Assembly (NCBI GenBank): GCA_002255905.1 | Contig: NKIN01000003.1 | Location: 37,925-101,924, forward strand | Length of the DNA: 64,000 bases | Direction of reading: 5' to 3' | From: Burkholderiales bacterium PBB1 | GTDB taxonomy: Bacteria; Pseudomonadota; Gammaproteobacteria; Burkholderiales; Burkholderiaceae_C | Shown: positions 56,172-64,000 of the stretch, piece by piece | Layout: each line of letters starts with the position of its first letter | Numbering within the stretch: position 1 is the first letter of the stretch | The notes under the pieces: model-generated | What the model was told of the DNA's origin: nothing | The model's input: only the letters and a program-made list of their open reading frames with translations | Databases searched by the model: none | Translations under genes and position numbers: made by a program

Positions 56172-57173
56172 CTACTGAACGAAACCCATCGAAGTGCGAC
56201 GCTGCTGTGCATCCGGCAGGTCAGCGGTCGAGATCTGCGATCGGCGATCGAGCTTGGCATTGCCGAACGCCGTCATCCACGCGCGCCTCATCTCGCGCGG
56301 CGCCATCTCGCTCATGCGATCGAGCACATCGGCGTGGGGCTGCTCGTCGAAACGGCTGCCCCAGTCGTGGCTGGCACGGATCGAGGTGTACAGCTTGGTT
56401 GCGATGCGCCGAGCGGCGTCCCGATCGGGCGCCTGCACCTCGTACACGTTCATCCGGTTCAGGATCGGATCGGGGATGCCGTGCGCGTCGTTGGCGGTGG
56501 CCACCCAAATGACCTGGCTGGCGTCGATGGGTACCTCGGCAAATTCGTCGATGAAGCTGCCGGCGGTGTCATGTTCGAGCAGGCTGTAGAGCGCACCCAG
56601 CGGGTCGTAGGCGTGCTCGCCGCCGGATTTGTCGATCTCGTCGACCACCATCACCGGGTTGGCGTACTGGCCGTCGACCAATGTCTCGAAGACCTTGCCG
56701 GGCCGTGCGCCTTTCCACTGGCTCGACGCACCCGACAGCACCCAACCGGCGGTCATCGAACTCATCGAGATGAAGCCCATGCCGGTGCCCAGCAACTGCG
56801 CGAGTTCGCGTGCGAAATGGGTCTTGCCGATGCCGGGAGGTCCCAGCAGCAGCAGCGGCGTGATCTCGAGCGCATCGCGGCTGTCTTCGCACAGCGCGAG
56901 CTGGCGCTTCACGTCGTCGAGCACTTCATAGAAATTCGGCAGGTCGTCGTACAGGTGATCCATCACCGGCAGGCCCGATGGCTTGACCTGAAACCGCTCG
57001 GGGCCCAGTTCGATCATCCGTTCGTAGGTCGATCGCAAGGTTTCGTGTTCCTTGTGCGGCAGCTTGTCGAGTTTCCGGCCGACCTCGTCGACGCGGTAGA
57101 CGCTGCGCATGCGCGCAATCGGAATCCCGCCTCGTGTGCCCGACACATTCACCAGTTCATGGGAAGCAGACAT
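56172..57173 (-). CDS. AAA+ ATPase, Lon-like ATPase without a protease domain
   Basis: 333 residues from the ATG at 57173, which has GGAGG about 4 bases upstream. Walker A is GPPGIGKTH (111-119), Walker B VMVVDEIDKSG (174-184); the WKGARPGKVFETL segment resembles Lon's ATPase. A helical N-terminal part (about 20-100) precedes, the C-terminal lid ends shortly after (RRAWMTAFGNAKL), and there is no serine protease or LonB domain. It may remodel proteins alone or with a partner. It lies between the 5'-nucleotidase and the type II secretion cluster on the same strand, no partner visible. Confidence 0.85.
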   Translation of the reverse strand: MSASHELVNVSGTRGGIPIARMRSVYRVDEVGRKLDKLPHKEHETLRSTYERMIELGPERFQVKPSGLPVMDHLYDDLPNFYEVLDDVKRQLALCEDSRDALEITPLLLLGPPGIGKTHFARELAQLLGTGMGFISMSSMTAGWVLSGASSQWKGARPGKVFETLVDGQYANPVMVVDEIDKSGGEHAYDPLGALYSLLEHDTAGSFIDEFAEVPIDASQVIWVATANDAHGIPDPILNRMNVYEVQAPDRDAARRIATKLYTSIRASHDWGSRFDEQPHADVLDRMSEMAPREMRRAWMTAFGNAKLDRRSQISTADLPDAQQRRTSMGFVQ

Positions 57174-57334
57174 CGCACCTCCAAAAAACAAAGCTCGCTG
57201 GAATCATTCAACCACGTGTCGCCGCCAGGATGCTTCGGAGAAGCACCGCATTGACACGTCAAACGCTATGCATTCAGCGTGCCATCCCGCTTGGCTGGAT
57301 CAAGCCATCCCGAAGCCCGGGTCTCCCGGGCCGA

Positions 57335-57376
57335 AGGGAGCGCCCCTCGGGGGCAGGAGCGTCAGCGACTGGGGGG
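57335..57376. repeat. Burkholderiales-type intergenic repeat (CAGCGACTGGGG element)
   Basis: The gap between the AAA ATPase and gspF contains GGGAGCGCCCCTCGGGGGC followed by GTCAGCGACTGGGGGG. The core CAGCGACTGGGG (57363-57374) is found again at 58622-58633 between gspE and gspF. From memory this is a common interspersed intergenic element in this order; the copy number here needs genome-wide counting. Confidence 0.6.
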
Positions 57377-57380
57377 CTGT

Positions 57381-58595
57381 CTACTTGACCCAGGTATTGA
57401 GTTGGATGATGGGCAGCAGCACGGCCAGCACGATCAACATCACCACGGCACCCATCGCGACGATCAACAGCGGTTCGAGGATGGTGGCCATCTGCAGCGC
57501 GCGACGCTGCACCTCGGTGGCCAGTTGCTTGGCGGCGCGGTCGAGCATTTCAGGGAGCTGCCCGGTCTGCTCACCCAAGCGCGCGAACATCGCCAGCAGC
57601 CCGGGGAAGCGCTTCTTGCCGGCCAGGGCGGCTGCCAGTGGCGCGCCTTCTCGCACCCGCACCAGTGCGTCCAGCGCGTCGCTGCGCATCGCCCGGTTCG
57701 ACAGGGTCTCGGCCGCGGCCTGCAAGGCCTTCAGGATAGGCACGCCTGCGCCGGCCAGCATCGCCAGCGTGCCCGCAAAACGCGCCGCGTTGTAGCCGCG
57801 CGCGAGCCGGCCGATCAGCGGCAGGTTCAGCCAGCCAGCGTCAAAGCGTTCGCGAAACAGTGGGTTGCGCAACATCAGCAGCAGGATGCCCACGCCCGTA
57901 CCGATCGCCAGCAGCAGCAGCCAGCCGTAGCTGCGCAGGAAGCTGCTGGTGGCCAGCATCGCGATCGTCAGCGCAGGCAGCGCGCGCTTCGAACTGGTGA
58001 ACACCGAGGCCACCTGGGGCACCACATAGGTGACCAGGAAGATCACGATCACCAGCGCGATCACCGACACGATGGCCGGGTACAGGGTGGCGCCGATCAG
58101 TTTGGCCTTCAGCGCCTGGCGCTCTTCCAGGTCGTCGGCCAGCCGCTCCAGCACCTGTCCCAGCGCACCGCTTTGTTCGCCCGCGGCCACCACGCCGCGG
58201 TAGACATCGTCGAATTCGCGCTCGGCGCTCCCCAGCGCGCGGGCGAACGGCGAGCCGGCGTTGACCTCGGAGCGCAGGTGCGCCACCAGCTCGCGCTGGC
58301 GAGGGTCTTCGGCCTCGTCACTGAGGGCAGTGAGCGCCCGCTCCAGCGGCAGCCCGCTGCCGACCAGGCCAGCCAGTTGCCGTGTCCACACCGCCAACCC
58401 CGTTGCCGAGAACACCCGCGTCGTGAAGCGCAGCCCCTGGCCTGGGGTGCCCGCTGACGCGACCTGGGTCACCTCCAGAGGCACCAGCGCCTGCGCTCGC
58501 AGCTGCGCCCGCGCAGCTCGTGCGTTGTCGGCTTCGAGCAGGCCCGTCGTGGACTTGCCAGCAGCGGTCAGCGCCTCGAACTTGTACGCAGGCAT
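57381..58595 (-). CDS. gspF: Type II secretion inner-membrane protein GspF
   Basis: 404 residues, full length. It opens MPAYKFEALTAAGKSTTG, has the cytoplasmic domains with TRQLAGLVGSGLPLERAL and AGAGVPILKALQAAAETL, and three transmembrane helices (near 170, 220 and 375). The final segment MGAVVMLIVLAVLLPIIQLN is characteristic. GspF is the polytopic platform of the secretion motor that contacts the ATPase GspE. It is the last gene of the window's gsp series, 41 bases after gspE. Confidence 0.95.
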   Translation of the reverse strand: MPAYKFEALTAAGKSTTGLLEADNARAARAQLRAQALVPLEVTQVASAGTPGQGLRFTTRVFSATGLAVWTRQLAGLVGSGLPLERALTALSDEAEDPRQRELVAHLRSEVNAGSPFARALGSAEREFDDVYRGVVAAGEQSGALGQVLERLADDLEERQALKAKLIGATLYPAIVSVIALVIVIFLVTYVVPQVASVFTSSKRALPALTIAMLATSSFLRSYGWLLLLAIGTGVGILLLMLRNPLFRERFDAGWLNLPLIGRLARGYNAARFAGTLAMLAGAGVPILKALQAAAETLSNRAMRSDALDALVRVREGAPLAAALAGKKRFPGLLAMFARLGEQTGQLPEMLDRAAKQLATEVQRRALQMATILEPLLIVAMGAVVMLIVLAVLLPIIQLNTWVK

Positions 58596-58636
58596 TGGCC
58601 GTCAGCCCAGAACCGCAAGGGCAGCGACTGGGGAAG

Positions 58637-60058
<1,422 letters not shown>

Positions 60059-60075
60059 GGGTGTCTCGGCTCGCG

Positions 60076-62301
60076 TCAGTTCGCGCCTGCGGGTGTGCGC
60101 GGTGCGGGCCCCGTCGGGGGCGGCGAGATCGGCTGGGCCAGATCCTCGACGGCCTTCAGCGGCGGCACCACCGGCACGCCGTTGAGCGGCAGCAGCGGGT
60201 TGGACGGGATCCTCACGTCCTTCTGCTCGCCGCGCAGCAGCTCGTAGCGGTCGATCGACAGGCTGTTCGACGCGTTGGCGTCGCGCATCACCACAGGTCG
60301 CAGGAAGACCATCTGGTTGGTGCGCTTCTTGGTGCGCGATTCGCTGCGGAACAGGGCGCCCAGGTAAGGAATGTCACCCAGGATGGGTACCTGGGATTTG
60401 TCCACCGTGAACGTGTCCTCGATCAGACCACCGAGCACGATGATCTGCCCATCATCGACCACCACCGTCGATTCGATCGAGCGCTTGTTGGTGGTTGGCC
60501 CGGCGCTCGAGGTGCCCGGCGCCGTGCCCGAAGCGAGGCTCGACGACTCCTGGAACAGCGTCATGCGCACCGTGCCGTTCTCACCGATCTGCGGACGGAT
60601 GCGCAGCGTGATGCCGACGTCCTTGCGCTCGATGGTCTGGAACGGGCTGACCGTTGAAGTGCCGCTGCCGGTGTTGGTGTACTGGCCGGTGATGAAGGGC
60701 ACGTTGCTGCCCACGATGATCTTCGCTTCCTCGTTGTCCAGCGTGACGAGGTTTGGCGTGGAGACGATGTTGGTGTCGGCACGCGACTGCAGCGCCCGTG
60801 CGATCGCGGACAGGCCGTAGTTGTCGCCGATCTTGCGCACCACACCGATGTTGAGGCCTGGCCCGATGCCGGCGAGGGCGCCCGTCAGCGTGTCCGCTGC
60901 CGCGTTGGTGATGATGTTGGTGGTGCCATTGCCGAAGTTGGTGCCCGCACCACCGATGTAGCGGCCATTGACATTGCCGAGCGCCTGCCACTGGAAGCCG
61001 AAGTCGGCCGAGTCGTCGCCGGTGACCTCGACGATCATGGTCTCGATGAACACCTGCGCACGCCGCGCATCGAGCTGGTCGATCATCGCCCGCAATTGGC
61101 GGTACATCGGCTCGGGCGCGGTGATGATCAACGCGTTGGTGGCTGGATCGGCCTGCACGAAGCCACCGGTCGACGGCCCTGCCGAGGGCGTCACCGGTGC
61201 CGTGGCTTGGGTGGAACCACCTTGGCCGCTGAGGGCATTGACCAGGCTTTGTGTCGACGGTGCGTTCGCCGGCGACGGGCTCGTGCTGTTGTTGCTGGCG
61301 GAGGCGCCGTTGCCGCTGTAGGCGGCGCGCAGCACCGCAGCCAGCTTTGTCGCATCGGCATTCTTCAGGTAGACCACCCAGATGTTGCCGGCTGCGTTGC
61401 CGCCCTGGACCGGCTGGTCGAGCTTGTCGACCAGCGAGCGGATGGCGGCCAGCCGCGCCGGGTTCGGTGCGCGCACCAGCAGCGAGTTGCTGCGCGGATC
61501 GACCAGCACCGAGGCGCCAGTGCCGCCGGCGGCGCCGGGGGCCGACCCACCGGTCGAATCGGTCAACCGCTGCACCAGCACCGCGATGTCGCTGGCCACC
61601 GCGTGCTTCAAGGTGATGACTTCGACATCGCCTGCTGCCGGCGTGTCCATCGCCGCGATGATCTTGCCGATGCGCTGCAGGTTGTCGGCGTAATCGGTGA
61701 TGACCAGTGTGTTGTTGCCGGGGTTCGCGTTGATGGTGTTGTTGGGGCTGATCAGCGGGCGCAGCACCGGCACCAGGTTGTTCGCGTTCTCGTGCGTCAG
61801 GCGGTAGATCTGCGTCAGCACCTGGTCACCACGGCGGTTGACGTCACCGACGGAGACCGTGCCCGACTGCAGCTTGGCATCGGCCTCCGGCACCACCTTG
61901 AACAGCCCACCCACCTCCACCACGGTGTAGCCCTGGCCGCGCAGCGCGGCCAGGTAGTTCAGGTAGGCCTCGTGTGGCGCCAGCGCCTTCTCGCTGTACA
62001 GCGTCATCGTTCCCTTGACGCGTGGATCGACGACGAACTGCTGGCGCAGGATGGCAGCCATCGCCCGCGACACTGCGTCGATGTCGGCGTTGACGAAATT
62101 CAGTGTCACCGGCTCGCCACGGAATCGGCTGGCCACCGCTTCGGGGGCGGGTGCCTGCGCATGCGACAGGGTGGGCAGCACGCCCAGCGGTGACAGCAGC
62201 AGCGACAACGACAACGGTATGCACACCGCGTGGGTGCCAAGGCGCGATGCGTGTGGGCTCCAGCGGCGTGGCAGCAAGGACCTCGAGGCGCGAGCAGTCA
62301 T
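60076..62301 (-). CDS. gspD: Type II secretion secretin GspD
   Basis: 741 residues. A signal peptide ends near LSHAQ. N0-N3 ring domains follow (VTLNFVNADIDAVSRAM, DLNNTLVIT-type strands in NNTLVITDYADNL), with a Gly/Ser-rich stretch in N3. The C-terminal secretin domain has VPFITGQYT and IVLGGLIEDT, and the S-domain end SIDRYELLRGEQK. It forms the outer-membrane channel. The gene lies between gspN and gspE. Confidence 0.95.
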   Translation of the reverse strand: MTARASRSLLPRRWSPHASRLGTHAVCIPLSLSLLLSPLGVLPTLSHAQAPAPEAVASRFRGEPVTLNFVNADIDAVSRAMAAILRQQFVVDPRVKGTMTLYSEKALAPHEAYLNYLAALRGQGYTVVEVGGLFKVVPEADAKLQSGTVSVGDVNRRGDQVLTQIYRLTHENANNLVPVLRPLISPNNTINANPGNNTLVITDYADNLQRIGKIIAAMDTPAAGDVEVITLKHAVASDIAVLVQRLTDSTGGSAPGAAGGTGASVLVDPRSNSLLVRAPNPARLAAIRSLVDKLDQPVQGGNAAGNIWVVYLKNADATKLAAVLRAAYSGNGASASNNSTSPSPANAPSTQSLVNALSGQGGSTQATAPVTPSAGPSTGGFVQADPATNALIITAPEPMYRQLRAMIDQLDARRAQVFIETMIVEVTGDDSADFGFQWQALGNVNGRYIGGAGTNFGNGTTNIITNAAADTLTGALAGIGPGLNIGVVRKIGDNYGLSAIARALQSRADTNIVSTPNLVTLDNEEAKIIVGSNVPFITGQYTNTGSGTSTVSPFQTIERKDVGITLRIRPQIGENGTVRMTLFQESSSLASGTAPGTSSAGPTTNKRSIESTVVVDDGQIIVLGGLIEDTFTVDKSQVPILGDIPYLGALFRSESRTKKRTNQMVFLRPVVMRDANASNSLSIDRYELLRGEQKDVRIPSNPLLPLNGVPVVPPLKAVEDLAQPISPPPTGPAPRTPAGAN

Positions 62302-62303
62302 GT

Positions 62304-63248
62304 CTATCCGATCGAAATGACGGACCGCGCGCCATCGCGCCGTCCGATGATGTTCAGCAGGTTGCCCAGCGCCGCGTCGTTGGGGTCGGCGGCGCTGGCC
62401 TCACCCGTGAATCGCAGGCCTGCGAGGCCCCAGGTGCCGTTGCCACTCAGCAGCAAGGCACCTTCCAAGGTTGACAAGGTGATCTGCGCCGGTCCTCCCG
62501 AGGCGTTGCCGCGGCGGCTGTCCGGCGACGCGTTCAGTGGTTCTCCCCGCACCGACAGCCGGTAGCTGCCGAGTGTGTCCAGCGTGGACAGTCGCGAGGA
62601 GGCGTTGATCAGTTCGACATCCAGCCCGCCGGCCAGGCGCCAACGGCCTTGCGTCGACTCGATCGTGAGGCCTGGGGAGAGCAGCCGCGCCGTTCCGCCC
62701 AGGCGCAGGGTGTTCCACGGGGTGCCCAGACCGGTGAGCCAGGCACTCGGCCACTGACCCACCCAGTCGGCCGGCGGCGTCAGGCTCGCGGTATAGCCGT
62801 CCAGGCCGGGAACCCAACGCACGGTGACCGGGCCGTGCAGGCAGCACTCCTGGCTGAGCACCACCGCCACCCCCCAACCGCTCGGCCTCGCAGTCCAGGC
62901 CAGGCGCCCCGGCAACGCGGCCTGGTCGCGGCTGTCCGGGCCGCCCGTGAGCGCTACCACTGCGCTGCCCGTCCAGACACTGCCGCGTGCATCCAGCAGC
63001 ATCAGGCGCTGTTGCGTTGCGGCCGACACGCCAGCGGCCAGCCAACTCGCCGGCGCAAAGCAGATCAATCCGATCAGCGCACCACTGAGCGCTCCGGCCC
63101 AGCCCCAGCGCGTGCTGCCGGCGCGGGCTCGGCCCCAGGCGACTTCGGCGTAGCTCGATTCGGCCCAGCGGGAGGCAGCCATGCTGTTCTGAAACGCCGT
63201 GCGACCGCGTGCCCGCGGCCCCCGCTTGCCGGGCCAAAGGCCCCTCAT
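62304..63248 (-). CDS. gspN: Type II secretion protein GspN
   Basis: 314 residues from ATG 63248, which overlaps the gspM stop as ATGA. The N-terminal 50 residues are basic, then one transmembrane segment (about 53-75, WGWAGALSGALIGLICFAPASWL). A periplasmic beta-rich part includes ARGSVWTGSAVVAL and LLSPGLTIESTQGRWRL, typical of GspN. Two Cys pairs (ECCLHG) are visible. Role in the machine is poorly defined. It is 2 bases from gspD's start. Confidence 0.88.
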   Translation of the reverse strand: MRGLWPGKRGPRARGRTAFQNSMAASRWAESSYAEVAWGRARAGSTRWGWAGALSGALIGLICFAPASWLAAGVSAATQQRLMLLDARGSVWTGSAVVALTGGPDSRDQAALPGRLAWTARPSGWGVAVVLSQECCLHGPVTVRWVPGLDGYTASLTPPADWVGQWPSAWLTGLGTPWNTLRLGGTARLLSPGLTIESTQGRWRLAGGLDVELINASSRLSTLDTLGSYRLSVRGEPLNASPDSRRGNASGGPAQITLSTLEGALLLSGNGTWGLAGLRFTGEASAADPNDAALGNLLNIIGRRDGARSVISIG

Positions 63249-63796
63249 CGCTGACCCCCCGGGCTCAGCACCAGCGTACCGCTGTAGCCCTGTGCGCCCC
63301 GAGTGAGTTGGAGCTGTGTGGCGCGCATGCGTGATGCGCTGCGCACTTCGGCCAGCCAGTCGCGCAGTTCGTCGCCGCTCAGGCCGTTGACCGCGACGGT
63401 GGCGAGCTCGCCCTGCCATTGCAGCGATGCGCGTCCGGCAAAGCGGGTCATCGTCCCTTGCAGCGCCGCGTTGGCTTGTGCGCTCGGAACCGGTGCAATC
63501 GCGCGCAGTTCAGTGGCTTCGGCCGCCAGCCGATTCAGACGCTGGAGTTGGGTGCCTTGCTGATCGATGCGGGCAGGCGCCTCGCGCAGGGTTCGCCAGG
63601 CGGGCTGAATCGCCACGCTCCAGAGCAGCAGGACGCCGACCAGCCATGCCGCCGCGCTCAGCCCGGCACGTTCGCGTGCGGCGAGCGCTGTCCAGCGGGC
63701 CCGCAGCGTTTCTCGTGCTGTGATCCATGAAGCCGTACCCAAGCGGCGATCATCGGATCGGGTGGTGCCCGCGGGCGCGCTGGCCGGACGGCTCAT
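63245..63796 (-). CDS. gspM: Type II secretion protein GspM
   Basis: 183 residues. A cytoplasmic tail, one transmembrane helix (about 46-66, AGLSAAAWLVGVLLLWSVAI) and a periplasmic ferredoxin-like domain (about 100-175, SGDELRDWLAEVRSAS). GspM sits in the inner-membrane platform with GspL. It overlaps both neighbours by ATGA (63245-63248 and 63793-63796). Confidence 0.9.
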   Translation of the reverse strand: MSRPASAPAGTTRSDDRRLGTASWITARETLRARWTALAARERAGLSAAAWLVGVLLLWSVAIQPAWRTLREAPARIDQQGTQLQRLNRLAAEATELRAIAPVPSAQANAALQGTMTRFAGRASLQWQGELATVAVNGLSGDELRDWLAEVRSASRMRATQLQLTRGAQGYSGTLVLSPGGQR

Positions 63797-64000
63797 GGCG
63801 TCGGGCCCGCCGCGGGGCTCAGGCTGACCCGGCCATCGGCCGCATCGACCTGCCAGCCGGCCGGTTGCAACTGGCTGCGGAATTGCGTCACCTCGGCGTC
63901 GCTCCAGCCGGTGGCCGACAGCGTGAGCCGCCCCGACTCGTAGCGCAGGCTGTCCACCGGGGGCTGGCTCGGCGGCCAGGCGGCTGCGGCGGCCAGCAGC
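63793..64000 (-). CDS. gspL: Type II secretion protein GspL, C-terminal end only
   Basis: The last 68 codons of a leftward gene whose start lies right of the window. The translated end (RYESGRLTLSATGWSDAEVT, later QPAGWQVDAADGRVSL) matches the GspL periplasmic ferredoxin-like domain. The stop overlaps the gspM start as ATGA. It continues the gspL-M-N-D-E-F order. Confidence 0.85.
   Translation of the reverse strand, partial: LLAAAAAWPPSQPPVDSLRYESGRLTLSATGWSDAEVTQFRSQLQPAGWQVDAADGRVSLSPAAGPTP

Overview
The window is GC-rich, gene-dense chromosomal DNA of a betaproteobacterium, most likely a Burkholderiales member close to Leptothrix, Sphaerotilus, Rubrivivax or Methylibium. This rests on family content (paired cyanophycin synthetases with their ABC exporter and DUF1854 partner, PHB-turnover enzymes, a type II secretion cluster, rplM-rpsI next to erpA) and on a CAGCGACTGGGG-type intergenic repeat that I associate with this order. 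It is inference, not a database match. I see no insertion sequence, phage, CRISPR array, rRNA or tRNA; the segment looks like core and long-resident accessory genome.

Layout. 1-8.8 kb: partial universal stress protein, XdhC, a secreted protein, SlyX, a very large hybrid sensor kinase containing a LOV-like PAS domain, translationally coupled to an HD-GYP response regulator, then a patatin-like lipase. 8.8-15 kb: 3-hydroxybutyrate dehydrogenase, Coq7, an alpha/beta hydrolase, an esterase-Baeyer-Villiger monooxygenase fusion and a membrane-anchored receiver protein. 15-19.1 kb: a nitroreductase plus a phnDCEE-type ABC importer operon. 19.1-31.6 kb: c-di-GMP enzymes, a His/Lys-rich repeat peptide, an AI-2E exporter, a glycine-zipper protein, a lone DsbD N-domain, an amidase and another hybrid kinase. 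31.6-39.9 kb: the cyanophycin cluster. 39.8-44.2 kb: a tightly overlapping leftward operon (ribbon-helix-helix regulator, PHB depolymerase-type esterase, secreted methyltransferase, alpha/beta hydrolase, EamA transporter). 44.3-57.2 kb: anion permease, HtpG, SrkA, DUF2726, L13-S9, ErpA, AnmK, an M23 peptidase, TyrS, a 5'-nucleotidase and a Lon-like AAA ATPase. 57.4-64 kb: type II secretion genes in transcription order gspL-M-N-D-E-F, leftward, with gspL cut by the window edge.

How the parts work together. Two carbon/nitrogen storage systems stand out. Cyanophycin is made by the synthetases encoded at 34.5-39.5 kb, with a divergently transcribed ABC protein and DUF1854 protein of unknown substrate. 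PHB is handled by the patatin/3-hydroxybutyrate dehydrogenase pair and the PHB-depolymerase-type esterase. Several c-di-GMP and phosphorelay proteins, including the LOV kinase/HD-GYP pair, suggest environmental control of lifestyle. The most interesting reading is that the two cyanophycin synthetases have lost complementary active sites: one lacks the Mur-ligase P-loop, the other lacks the N-domain His/Glu motif.
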